Shown here: positions 1 to 9,348 of the stretch, piece after piece
Layout: each line of letters opens with the position of its first letter
Position numbering within the stretch: the first letter of the stretch is position 1
DNA from: Chloroflexota bacterium
GTDB taxonomy: Bacteria > Chloroflexota > Limnocylindria > Limnocylindrales > CSP1-4
Direction: 5' to 3'
NCBI GenBank assembly: GCA_021785115.1
Contig: JAJYGO010000180.1
Location: 1 to 12,249, forward strand
Length of the DNA stretch: 12,249 bases
The notes under the pieces: generated by a model
Databases searched by the model: none
What the model saw: the letters and a program-made list of their open reading frames with translations, nothing else
What the model was told of the DNA's origin: nothing
Made by a program: the position numbers and the translations under genes

Positions 1-90
1 CGCGGGCTCGAGCTGACGGGTGGACGTACCGTGCGGGCCATGCCCCGCGGAGGGCGCCCAGGCTGTGCTGCATGTCCGCATCGTACCCCG

Positions 91-1170
91 TCAGGGGTGC
101 CCCGCAAGTGCGGTCCGGAGCCGTTCTGTCGCTTCCGGTGACAGCGCGCCACGCCGCGTCGCGACGGCGAGGTCTCGGGCGAGCAGCGCGCGGTAGACGG
201 GCAGCGCGTCGGGCGCCGCCGCAGCGAGGGCGTCGAGGTGCGCTGCGACCGTCCCGGCGTCCCCCCGGGTCGCGGGGCCGGTGAGCGCGGCGTCGATACC
301 CAGCGTGCGTGCGTTCGCGATCGTCTGCTCCACCAGGGGCAGGTAGATCCCCATGGCGCCCGGCTCGTCGAGCCCGAGCGCCGCGGCGACCTCGCGGATC
401 GTGTCGAGGAGCGCGATGAGGCCGCCGGCCGACAGGACCGCGGCCGCGTGATAGGCGGCCTTCGAGCCGGCTGCCAGCCGGACCGGCGACCCGCCGATCG
501 CCTCGGCCATGTCGGCGAGGTGCGCCACCAGGTCGTCATCGCCCTCGATCGCGATCGTCGCGCCGTGGAGCGCCGCCAGGGCGAGGTCGAGGTCGGCGAA
601 GGCGACCAGGGGGTGGAACGCCCCGGCCTGCGTGCCGGCCGCCATCGCCGGCGCCAGGACCTCGGCGCCGAGCAGGCCGCTGGTGTGGACGATCGCCTGC
701 CCCGCGTAGAGCCGCAGGCTCTCGGCCAGGGGCGCCACCGCGTCGTCGGGCACGGCGAGGATCACGAGCTCCACGTCGTCCACGAGGGCGTTCGCCTCGG
801 CGAAGGGCCGCACGCTGGGCACGTGCTCGCAGAAGCGGGCCCGGCGGCCGGGGTCGCGCGAGGCCACCGCGCGCACGGGCCAGCCCGCCCGCGAGAGCGC
901 CACGCCGAGCGCGAGCCCAACCGGGCCTGCCCCGACGATTCCCGTCACGGGCCGCTCGCCGGGCTCCGAGTGGGCGTGCGGATGGGTGTGGTCCGAGGCG
1001 TGCTCGATGTCTCCGTGGCGATGCATGCCGGGGCCGATGCCCGTGATGGTGCCCTCCGGGTCGAGGTTGATGCCCTCGGCGGCGAGCTGGTCCAGCGTCT
1101 CCCCGTGCTCGGCCATCCGCCGCTCCCGGGCGCGGCGCTCGGCGGCCTCCATCTCGTCCCAGGCCTTCAT
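91..1170 (-). CDS. Rossmann-like and DUF2520 domain protein with His-rich N-terminal extension
   Basis: A 359-residue protein. A dinucleotide-binding Rossmann fold starts near residue 75, with the glycine motif GIVGAGPVG (G80, G82, G85). It is followed by HTSG (162-165) and GAFHPL (183-188). The C-terminal DUF2520 helical domain carries KAAYH (237-241) and LTGPATRGD (296-304). Family members resemble ketopantoate reductase and F420/NADP-dependent reductases, but their substrate is not established. The start at 1170 is chosen because GGAGAG lies 5 nt upstream. This start adds about 74 residues before the Rossmann fold: a charged helix (1-25), then a segment with seven histidines between 50 and 67. 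An in-frame GTG at residue 75 would give a family-length protein of about 285 residues but lacks a good ribosome site. The gene is divergent from acnA. The family assignment is firm; the biochemical role is unknown. Confidence 0.88.
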   Translation of the reverse strand: MKAWDEMEAAERRARERRMAEHGETLDQLAAEGINLDPEGTITGIGPGMHRHGDIEHASDHTHPHAHSEPGERPVTGIVGAGPVGLALGVALSRAGWPVRAVASRDPGRRARFCEHVPSVRPFAEANALVDDVELVILAVPDDAVAPLAESLRLYAGQAIVHTSGLLGAEVLAPAMAAGTQAGAFHPLVAFADLDLALAALHGATIAIEGDDDLVAHLADMAEAIGGSPVRLAAGSKAAYHAAAVLSAGGLIALLDTIREVAAALGLDEPGAMGIYLPLVEQTIANARTLGIDAALTGPATRGDAGTVAAHLDALAAAAPDALPVYRALLARDLAVATRRGALSPEATERLRTALAGHP

Positions 1171-1282
1171 CGCGGCTCTCCAACCGCCCAGATGCGCGCG
1201 CAGTACACTTCCACGCATCGAGTGTAGCGAGCGGTTCGAGGGCGCACCCTCATCGCCCGGTCCCCACAGCGGAGATCTGAGC
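1171..1282. promoter_or_regulatory. Divergent promoter region of the DUF2520 gene and acnA, with an inverted repeat
   Basis: These 112 bp separate two divergent start codons and must hold both promoters unless transcription comes from outside. A perfect inverted repeat, TACACT at 1204-1209 and AGTGTA at 1221-1226, is separated by 11 nt. Each arm read outward is a -10-like hexamer (TACACT) for one of the two genes, but I see no good -35 box at the right spacing for either. It could equally be an operator for a dimeric regulator. Ribosome sites are clear at both ends: ctctcc at 1176-1181 (GGAGAG on the minus strand) and GGAGAT at 1271-1276 on the plus strand. Confidence 0.35.
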
Positions 1283-3958
<2,676 letters not shown>

Positions 3959-4002
3959 CCCCCCAGCCCGGGCGGGAGGGGCGGACGCGGCCCAAGACAC
4001 GA

Positions 4003-4030
4003 CGAAGCCCCCCGGGACCGGGGGGCTTCG
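4003..4030. terminator. Strong hairpin after acnA, probable terminator
   Basis: A perfect 11-bp stem, CGAAGCCCCCC (4003-4013) with GGGGGGCTTCG (4020-4030), closes on a 6-nt loop that can pair two more bases. It begins 44 nt after the acnA stop codon. No T-run follows on the plus strand, as is common in very GC-rich genomes. On the minus strand it is followed by TCGTGTCTTG, slightly richer in T, so it may also stop readthrough from the tRNA side. The fold is certain; the terminator role is inferred from position. Confidence 0.75.
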
Positions 4031-4342
4031 CGCTGCGCGTGCCCCAGAGCGACGGGGAGGAGACCGCCGCACGGGGGATGTTCGGTGCTGCGACGCACGG
4101 ATCTCATGGGGTGTGACGTGACCCGGGCGACGTTCCGGCGACGTCCGATGCGCTGTCGACCGGCCCGAGGCGCGGGAGCGCAGGTCCCCGCGGCGGACCG
4201 CTGCGAGGAGCTCGCCCGCAGGCACCGGCGCGGGGCGGGCCTCACGATGACGTGCTCCCCTCGGCAGAGGCTGGCTTGCTGACGACCGGCATGGGCGCTC
4301 TCGATCAGCATGCCCCCGATCGGGCGGGCTCCAAGACGCACA
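4031..4342. other. Intergenic stretch with no recognised gene
   Basis: About 310 bases lie between the acnA terminator hairpin and the hairpin after the tRNA gene. A 65-codon plus-strand frame (4085-4282) and a minus-strand frame crossing the region are open, but neither has a ribosome site, a recognisable motif or a composition that looks like protein. I looked for tRNA, tmRNA and SRP-RNA hallmarks and saw none. A short palindrome CCCGATCGGG near 4317-4326 is the only local structure noticed. Confidence 0.5.
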
Positions 4343-4370
4343 CAGGCGGAGCCGTGGGTAGCTCCGCCTG
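4343..4370 (-). terminator. Hairpin downstream of tRNA-Val
   Basis: CAGGCGGAGC (4343-4352) pairs perfectly with GCTCCGCCTG (4361-4370) around an 8-nt loop. On the minus strand it starts 14 nt after the CCA end of the tRNA and is followed by TGTGCGTCTTGG, a weak T-containing tract. The position directly after the tRNA suggests a terminator or a 3' processing stop for its transcript. The lack of a real T-run keeps this below certainty. Confidence 0.6.
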
Positions 4371-4384
4371 CCTGGGTGTCGGGA

Positions 4385-4461
<77 letters not shown>

Positions 4462-4481
4462 GTGCCCCCGTGGGGACCAGC

Positions 4482-4487
4482 ATTCTA
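4482..4487 (-). promoter_or_regulatory. -10 box of the tRNA-Val promoter
   Basis: TAGAAT on the minus strand (five of six matches to TATAAT) lies about 20 bases upstream of the mature tRNA 5' end. That would give a leader of roughly 14 nt. No convincing -35 hexamer is seen 16-18 nt further upstream. It sits in the 84-bp gap between the yggU stop and the tRNA, the only A/T-rich spot there. Confidence 0.45.
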
Positions 4488-4545
4488 GCGTGACCCGGCG
4501 ATTGTGGGAGCGACCTCCGCGGGGCGGCGCACCGGGCCGGGAGTG

Positions 4546-4833
4546 TCAGCCGCCCACCCCCGGCCAGCGCGCGGCGAGTGCCACCAGGTCCACGCCGTCC
4601 ACCTCGACCAGCTTGGTGCGGCTGGTCTCGCCCGCCGCCAACCGGACCGCGCCGCGCGCCACGCCCAACTCGTCGGCCAGCAGCCGGAGCAGGGCCTTGT
4701 TCGCCGCCCCGTCGACGGCCGGCGCCGCGACCCGCACGCGCAGCACGCCCTCGACCACGCCGTCAACCCGGTCTGCTCCGCCCCGGGGCGTGAGCCGCAC
4801 GAAGAACCTGACCGCGCCCCGGCCCCAGGCCAT
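4546..4833 (-). CDS. yggU: DUF167 / YggU family protein
   Basis: A 95-residue protein of the small YggU/DUF167 family, normally about 95-100 residues. The recognisable core is VRFFVRLTPRGGADRV near the start, then RVRVAAPAVDGAANKALLR, and a C-terminal block SRTKLVEVDG. The family folds as a compact alpha/beta domain; its cellular function is unknown. Its ATG overlaps the yggS stop codon by one base (TGATG at 4835-4831 on the minus strand). There is no ribosome site of its own, so translation is probably coupled to yggS. In many bacteria this family is encoded beside yggS or yggT, consistent with the context here. Confidence 0.9.
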   Translation of the reverse strand: MAWGRGAVRFFVRLTPRGGADRVDGVVEGVLRVRVAAPAVDGAANKALLRLLADELGVARGAVRLAAGETSRTKLVEVDGVDLVALAARWPGVGG

Positions 4834-5657
4834 CAGCGCGCGTCCGGCGCCGTCGAGTCTGCCCGCCCGGCGAGATGGCCCGGCGCGGCTTCGTCGCCCT
4901 GTCCGCGCACGTCCTCCGGCGTCGACGGACGAGGCCGCTCGCCGAACAGCGCACGCCCCACCCGGACGATCGTGGCGCCCTCCTCCACGGCGACCTCGTA
5001 GTCGTCGCTCATCCCCATCGACAGGGCCGACCCCAGGCGCGGCTCGCGGGCGCGCAGCCGCGCCGACAGCGCTCGGAGGGCACGGAACGTGGGCCGCGCC
5101 TCCTCGGCCGTCGCGACGAGCCGCCCGATCGTCATCAGCCCGGCGAGCCGCAAGTTCGGCAGGCCCGCAAGCTCGGCCAGCGCGCCCTCGGCGGCCGCCT
5201 CGTCGAAGCCCGACTTCGCGGGGTCTCCGGCCACGTTGACCTGGAGCAGCACGGGCAGCGGCCGGCCGGGCCGCACCTCGCCGGCGATGCGGTCCAGCCG
5301 CTGCGCCAGCTCGAGGGAGCCCACCGCCTCCAGCACGTCGAAGACCTCGACGGCACGCCGCGCCTTGTTCGCCTGGAGCGGGCCCAGCAGGTGCCAGGCG
5401 GCGCCGGGGACTTGGGAGGCCTTCGTCGCCCCCTCCTGCACGCGGTTCTCGCCGAGCACCGTCAGTCCGGCAGCGACCGCGGCGCGCACCCGCTCGGCGG
5501 GCACCGTCTTGGACACCGCCACCAGCGTGACGTCGGCCGGGTCGCGACCCGCGCGCCTGGCGCCGTCCGCGATCCGTCCGAGGACAGCGTCCCGAGCGCG
5601 ACGAAACCCCTCGACCTCGTCCGGGTCGAGGGACGCGGCGGTGGTGACCGGCGACGT
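4833..5657 (-). CDS. yggS: YggS/YlmE family PLP-binding homeostasis protein; start codon not standard
   Basis: Single-domain alanine-racemase-like barrel protein that binds pyridoxal phosphate and helps balance PLP and amino-acid pools in the cytoplasm. Visible family blocks are VAVSKTVPAERV (PLP lysine in SKT), GENRVQEG, WHLLGPLQANKARR, LLQVNVAGDPAKSGF, LRLAGLMTIG, and SMGMSDDYEVAVEEGATIVRVGRALFG. Upstream of VAVSKT the frame continues with a typical family N-terminus (GRIADGARRAGRDPADVTL), yet no ATG, GTG or TTG exists in any frame between the ftsZ stop and the GTG at 5522. Starting at 5522 gives 229 residues with only four residues before the PLP lysine. I set the start tentatively at the ACG at 5657 (274 residues, lysine at 50), because AAGGGG lies 10 nt upstream and the ftsZ stop 4 nt upstream. 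The last ~33 residues extend past the family's usual end. Gene identity is firm; the start is uncertain. Confidence 0.85.
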   Translation of the reverse strand, partial: TSPVTTAASLDPDEVEGFRRARDAVLGRIADGARRAGRDPADVTLVAVSKTVPAERVRAAVAAGLTVLGENRVQEGATKASQVPGAAWHLLGPLQANKARRAVEVFDVLEAVGSLELAQRLDRIAGEVRPGRPLPVLLQVNVAGDPAKSGFDEAAAEGALAELAGLPNLRLAGLMTIGRLVATAEEARPTFRALRALSARLRAREPRLGSALSMGMSDDYEVAVEEGATIVRVGRALFGERPRPSTPEDVRGQGDEAAPGHLAGRADSTAPDAR

Positions 5658-5661
5658 GGCC

Positions 5662-6897
5662 CTAGCGCCCCTTGCGCAGGAAGCTCGGGATCTCGAGGTC
5701 GTCTGCGTCGTAGCTGGTGGCGCGGCGCGGCGGCTCGGCGCCCACGGAGCGCTCCGGGCGGGCAGGCACCGGGACCGCCTCGTCCCGGCGGGACTCGGTC
5801 TCGGAGGCCGTGCGCTGGCGCTCGAGCTCCTCGAGGAAGTCGCGTGCCGGCGGGATCGGGGCAGGCCCCGGCTGGCTCGACGAGCGGAGGCTCGATGCGG
5901 AGCCGTGGCGGTCCGCCGCGACCGCGCGCGACGACTCGGTCCGCCGGCGTCCGTCGAAGCCCGTGGCGATGACGGTGATCATCACCTCGTCGCCCAGCCG
6001 CTCGTTGAAGCTGGTCCCGAAGATGATGTTCGCCTCCGGGTCCGCTGCCGCGCGGATCTCCTCGGCGGCCTCGGTGACCTCCCAGAGGGTCAGGTTCGAC
6101 GAGCCCGTGATGTTGAACAGGATGCCCTGGGCGCCCGAAATGTTGACCTCGAGCAGCGGGCTGGCGACCGCCTGGCGGGCGGCCTCGAGCGCGCGGTTGT
6201 CGCCGGCCGCGCGGCCGATCCCCATCAGCGCGGAACCCGCGTCCTTCATGATCGTGCGGACGTCCGCGAAGTCGAGGTTGATGAGGCCGGGCTCGGTGAT
6301 GATGTCGCTGATCCCGGCGACGCCCTGGCGGAGCACGTCGTCCACCACGCGGAACGCGTCGACGATCGAGGTGTTCTTCTGGACCACGTCGCGCAGCCGG
6401 TCGTTCGGGATCGTGATCAGCGTGTCGACCTTCGCCTTGAGCTCCTCGGCGGCCTTCTCGGCGACGAGCTTGCGCCGCTGGCCCTCGAAGCTGAACGGCT
6501 TGGTGACGACGCCGATGGTCAGCGCGCCCTGCTCCTTGGCGATCTCGGCCACGACCGGGGCCGCGCCCGAGCCGGTGCCGCCGCCCAGGCCCGCGGTGAT
6601 GAACACCATGTCCGAGTCCGCGATCGCGTCCGCGATCTTGTCGCGGTCCTCCTCGGCGGCGCGCTGGCCGATCGTGGCGTCGCCGCCCGCGCCGAGGCCC
6701 CGGGTGATCTTGTCGCCGATGCGGATCTTGTGCGGGGCGTCCGACTGCAGCAGGGCCTGCGCGTCGGTGTTGCAGGCGATGAACTCCACGCCCATCATCT
6801 CGGCCCGGATCATGCGGTTGACGGCATTGCTGCCGCCCCCGCCCACGCCGACGACGCGGATGAGCGCGAAGTTCTCGGAATCGGATCGCAGCGGCAT
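5662..6897 (-). CDS. ftsZ: Cell division GTPase FtsZ
   Basis: A 411-residue tubulin homologue that polymerises into the Z ring at midcell and directs septal wall synthesis. The nucleotide-binding region shows [13 protein letters not shown] (17-29), NTDAQAL (43-49) and the tubulin signature [12 protein letters not shown] (103-114). The T7 loop [12 protein letters not shown] (206-217) contains N207, D209 and D212, needed for GTP hydrolysis in the next subunit. A variable, Arg/Ser-rich linker (about 318-395) leads to the conserved C-terminal peptide [13 protein letters not shown], which binds FtsA or SepF-type anchors. The start at 6897 is chosen because GGGAGAG stands 5 nt upstream. The open frame runs 44 codons further without family similarity. 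It lies in the division cluster but follows a 269-bp gap with its own likely promoter, so its level can be set apart from ftsQ and ftsA. Confidence 0.98.
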   Translation of the reverse strand: MPLRSDSENFALIRVVGVGGGGSNAVNRMIRAEMMGVEFIACNTDAQALLQSDAPHKIRIGDKITRGLGAGGDATIGQRAAEEDRDKIADAIADSDMVFITAGLGGGTGSGAAPVVAEIAKEQGALTIGVVTKPFSFEGQRRKLVAEKAAEELKAKVDTLITIPNDRLRDVVQKNTSIVDAFRVVDDVLRQGVAGISDIITEPGLINLDFADVRTIMKDAGSALMGIGRAAGDNRALEAARQAVASPLLEVNISGAQGILFNITGSSNLTLWEVTEAAEEIRAAADPEANIIFGTSFNERLGDEVMITVIATGFDGRRRTESSRAVAADRHGSASSLRSSSQPGPAPIPPARDFLEELERQRTASETESRRDEAVPVPARPERSVGAEPPRRATSYDADDLEIPSFLRKGR

Positions 6898-7011
6898 CAG
6901 GGCTCTCCCGGCTTCGAGCGAAGGCTGGCGTCTGGAGTGTCGGTTTCGGACCCTACCCTGTGGCACCGTGCGAAGGCTCGGCCCGCGACGGGTATGGCTG
7001 GGCGTCTGGGG

Positions 7012-7062
7012 AGTATACGCGCGCGGCAATGGTTGCGGTCAGGCGTGGTATACGCCTGACCG
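7012..7062 (-). promoter_or_regulatory. Putative ftsZ promoter with an overlapping palindrome
   Basis: On the minus strand TATACT (7017-7012) is a good -10 box. Upstream, CTGACC (7042-7037) at 19-nt spacing, or GACCGC at 17-nt spacing, could act as a weak -35. The -35 area is part of a perfect 11-bp inverted repeat, CGGTCAGGCGT (7036-7046) and ACGCCTGACCG (7052-7062), around loop GGTAT. The 8-mer GTATACGC occurs twice, at 7013-7020 and 7048-7055. Transcription from here would give ftsZ a leader of about 105-110 nt. The palindrome could be an operator, or a terminator or processing hairpin after yjbQ; no T-run follows it. Confidence 0.5.
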
Positions 7063-7166
7063 ACGCGGATGGTGCGGGCCTGCAACGTGGGCCGCCGGCT
7101 CGGGCGGGATGCCGCGAGGATCCGGGTGGCGAGGCGCTGGCCGGTCGGACGCGCGGCGGCGCCCGG

Positions 7167-7580
7167 CTATCCCGCCAGGAAGCTCAGCCGCACCCGGCGC
7201 GTCTCGTGGTCCGCGTTGGGGTCGAGGAGCGCGATCGACTGCCACGTCCCCAGCTCCAGGCGCCCGCCCAGCACCGGCACCGTGACCGACGGCGAGGCGA
7301 ACAGCGGCAGGACGTGGTCCGCCCCGTGGCCCCGGCCGCCGTGGCGGTGGATGTAGCGGTCGTCGCGCGGGAGCAGCCGGTCGAGGGCGGCGAGCGCGTC
7401 CTCGTCCGAGCCGGAGCCCAGCTCGAGGATCACGAGGGCCGCCGTGGCGTGCGGCACGAACACCGAGAGCAGCCCGTCGGCGCCCTGGGAGGCGTCCGAT
7501 GCGAAGCGCGCGCAGGCCGGCGTCAGATCGGTGAAGCCGCGGGCGCTCCCGGTCCTGACCTCGATCTCGAGCGAGCGCAT
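7167..7580 (-). CDS. yjbQ: YjbQ / UPF0047 family protein
   Basis: A 137-residue protein of the YjbQ (UPF0047) family, typically 130-140 residues and forming trimers. Landmarks are GLLSVFVPHATAALVI (H44 in the family's H-x-T-A-A motif), a histidine cluster YIHRHGGRGHGADH (76-89) corresponding to the family's metal-site region, and LGTWQSIALLD (110-120). The E. coli homologue has been linked to weak thiamin-phosphate synthase activity; the physiological role is not settled. It starts 7 nt after the ftsA stop, so it is very likely co-transcribed with ftsA. Its own ribosome site is weak, suggesting coupling. It sits between ftsA and ftsZ, normally adjacent genes. I see no reason in its sequence to link it to division. 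Confidence 0.92.
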   Translation of the reverse strand: MRSLEIEVRTGSARGFTDLTPACARFASDASQGADGLLSVFVPHATAALVILELGSGSDEDALAALDRLLPRDDRYIHRHGGRGHGADHVLPLFASPSVTVPVLGGRLELGTWQSIALLDPNADHETRRVRLSFLAG

Positions 7581-7587
7581 GGCGAGC

Positions 7588-8820
7588 CTACGGGAAGAGG
7601 TTGCGGATCCCGTTGCGGATGCGGCCGAGGAAGCTCGTGCCGTCGTCCGAGGACTCGTACTGCAGCGGCTCGCCGGCCACGACCTGGTTGGCGCCCCAGC
7701 GGAGCAGTCCGACCGAGGTGGCGTAGGACGGGTCCGAGATCGTGTCGGTGAGCCCGCCCATGCCGGTCGGGCCCGAGACCCGCACCTGCATCGCGAGGAC
7801 CTCGCGGCCGAGCTCGGCGGCACCGGCGAGCTGCGCGCCGCCGCCGGTGATGATGAGGCCGGCCGGGAGCATGCCCTGGCCCGCCTTCTTCATCTCCTCC
7901 TTGAGCAGCTCGTAGGTCTCGCGCATGCGGGCCTCGATGATCTGCGCCAGCTCCAGGCGGCTGATGGTCCGCCCCCCGTCATCGCCGGGGTCGTTGATCG
8001 TGATCTCCTCGTCCTCGACGTTGCGCAGGTCGCAGGTGCCGTGACGGAGCTTGAGCTCCTCGGCAACCGGGAGGTGCGTCCGCAGCCCGATGGCGATGTC
8101 GTTGGTGACGTTGTTGCCGCCCACCGGAAGGACCGCCGTGTGGAACGGCGACCCCTCCGAGAACATCGTGAGGTTGATCGTCCCCGCGCCGATGTCGGCC
8201 ACGGCCACGCCGTGCTCCTTCTCGGCCTCGATCAGCACGGCCTCGGCCGATGCCAGCCCGTTGACCACCAGCTCGTCGATCTTGACGCCGGCGAGCTGCA
8301 CGCACTTGGTGAGGTTCTGGACCGCGGTCGCCGAGGCCGACACGATGTGCGCCTCGACCTCGAGCCGCAGGGCGCTCATGCCGAGCGGGTCCTTGACGCC
8401 CTCCTGGCCGTCGACGGTGAAGCCACGGCGCTCGACGTGGAGCACGTCGCGGTTGGACGGGATCGACACCGCGCGGGCGACCTCGATCGCCCGGTCGATG
8501 TCGGCGCGCGTGACCTCGCGATGGTGCGCGGTCACGGCGACCTGGCCTGTGGAGTTGAGGCTCTCGACGTGGGAGCCGCCCACGCCCACGAACGCCCGGT
8601 CGATCTTCCAGCCCGACAGCCGCTCCGCGCGCTCGACGGCGTCCGCGATGCTGCGAACGGTGAGGTCGATGTTGACGATCGCGCCCTTCTTCAGCCCGGT
8701 GGCGGGCACGGTGCCGTGGCCCATGATCGTCAGGCGCCCCTCACGGCTGACCTCGCCGATGAGCGCCACGACCTTCGACGTGCCCACGTCGATGCCGACC
8801 AGGACCGCTTCCCGTTCCAC
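7588..8820 (-). CDS. ftsA: Cell division protein FtsA
   Basis: A 410-residue actin-like ATPase that tethers FtsZ filaments to the inner face of the membrane and recruits later division proteins. The actin-fold motifs are phosphate-1 GIDVGTSK (9-16), phosphate-2 ADIGAGTINL (208-217) and the adenosine motif LIITGGGAQLAG (322-333). The last 14 residues, SFLGRIRNGIRNLFP, form the amphipathic membrane-targeting helix. GTG at 8820 is the start: GAGGGGAAG ends 8 nt upstream, and the N-terminus matches the family directly. The gene lies 50 nt after sbp and 7 nt before yjbQ. Its presence argues against an actinobacterial host, since that phylum generally lacks FtsA. I see no defects. Confidence 0.97.
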   Translation of the reverse strand: MEREAVLVGIDVGTSKVVALIGEVSREGRLTIMGHGTVPATGLKKGAIVNIDLTVRSIADAVERAERLSGWKIDRAFVGVGGSHVESLNSTGQVAVTAHHREVTRADIDRAIEVARAVSIPSNRDVLHVERRGFTVDGQEGVKDPLGMSALRLEVEAHIVSASATAVQNLTKCVQLAGVKIDELVVNGLASAEAVLIEAEKEHGVAVADIGAGTINLTMFSEGSPFHTAVLPVGGNNVTNDIAIGLRTHLPVAEELKLRHGTCDLRNVEDEEITINDPGDDGGRTISRLELAQIIEARMRETYELLKEEMKKAGQGMLPAGLIITGGGAQLAGAAELGREVLAMQVRVSGPTGMGGLTDTISDPSYATSVGLLRWGANQVVAGEPLQYESSDDGTSFLGRIRNGIRNLFP

Positions 8821-8870
8821 GTGCCTTGCTTCCCCTCGCTCCTTGGGGGCCCGAACCGCCGGGACCGATG

Positions 8871-9194
8871 CTAGATGAAGTGCCGCCGGATCAGTGCGAC
8901 GTTATTGAAGATGCGGAACCCGAAGTTGATGAGGGCCACCAGGTACAAGTCGAGGCTGAGGCGGTCCCCGATGAACACCAGCAGGACCGCGACGATCGCG
9001 TTGACCAGGAAGCCGCTGACGAAGATCCGATTGTCGTAGACGCCATCCAGCTCTGCTCGCACCGCACCGAGGACCGAGTCGAGCGCGGCGAGGATCGCCA
9101 CGGCCGAGTACCGCGAGAGCTCGACACTGACGTTGACGTTGAGGAGCCAACCGGCAGCCAAGCCGATGAACAGACCCACGAGGGGCAGGAGCAC
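8871..9194 (-). CDS. sbp: Small basic protein Sbp (DUF1290), membrane
   Basis: A 107-residue hydrophobic protein of the DUF1290 family, known as Sbp in Bacillus, where it lies just upstream of ftsA. The N-terminal membrane segment is LLPLVGLFIGLAAGWLL. A conserved middle follows with AILAALDSVLGAVRAEL and YDNRIFVSGF. Two more membrane segments lie at about 58-75 and 80-98, ending in FGFRIFNNVALIRRHF. The arrangement matches the Bacillus protein along its whole length. The start is GTG at 9194, with GGAGG 10 nt upstream. The molecular function is unknown; the position between ftsQ and ftsA suggests a role in division or wall synthesis. Neighbour gaps are 121 nt (ftsQ) and 50 nt (ftsA). Confidence 0.93.
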   Translation of the reverse strand: MLLPLVGLFIGLAAGWLLNVNVSVELSRYSAVAILAALDSVLGAVRAELDGVYDNRIFVSGFLVNAIVAVLLVFIGDRLSLDLYLVALINFGFRIFNNVALIRRHFI

Positions 9195-9280
9195 GGGCGG
9201 GCAGCCTCCGTCCGGGTGACTTTCGTGCCTACGCTACCAGACGACCGCCACGCGGGGCGCCCACGCGCGTCGCGGGGCGC

Positions 9281-9348
9281 GCGGACGCGGTCGGCGAGCG
9301 GCGGGCGCGGGGCGGTCATGACTTGGCGGACGCGGTCGGGCGCGGGGC
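9281..9348. repeat. Imperfect direct repeat across the end of ftsQ
   Basis: GCGGACGCGGTCGG occurs at 9281-9294 and again at 9326-9339, 45 bp apart. Each copy is followed by GGGCGCGGGGC, in the first after a 10-nt insertion. The second copy is inside the last codons of ftsQ and the first lies after its stop codon. Such GC-rich repetition may reflect slippage or a small duplication of the low-complexity ftsQ tail. The region is strongly biased in composition, so chance similarity is possible. Confidence 0.4.

Noticed and set aside
1..90. Possible start of a minus-strand gene (an ATG near 42 reading MARTVRPP, loosely like a PanC N-terminus) running off the left edge
   Set aside because: The piece is too short, lacks a clear ribosome site, and the similarity is limited to a few residues. 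DUF2520 genes often neighbour pantothenate genes, but the sequence here does not support a call.
4085..4282. Small 65-codon plus-strand ORF after acnA
   Set aside because: It starts at GTG with no ribosome site, has no recognisable motif, and lies after a strong terminator hairpin.
5662..5664. Programmed +1 frameshift making an FtsZ-YggS fusion
   Set aside because: The two frames do differ by one, but FtsZ ends at a normal conserved C-terminal peptide, and I see no slippery sequence or stimulatory structure. It is kept only as a minor alternative under the yggS start finding.
7444..8874. A 476-codon plus-strand open frame opposite ftsA
   Set aside because: It mirrors ftsA codons, has no motif, and ftsA itself is unequivocal. 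The same holds for the long plus-strand frames opposite ftsZ (5089-7285) and ddl (10305-11882).
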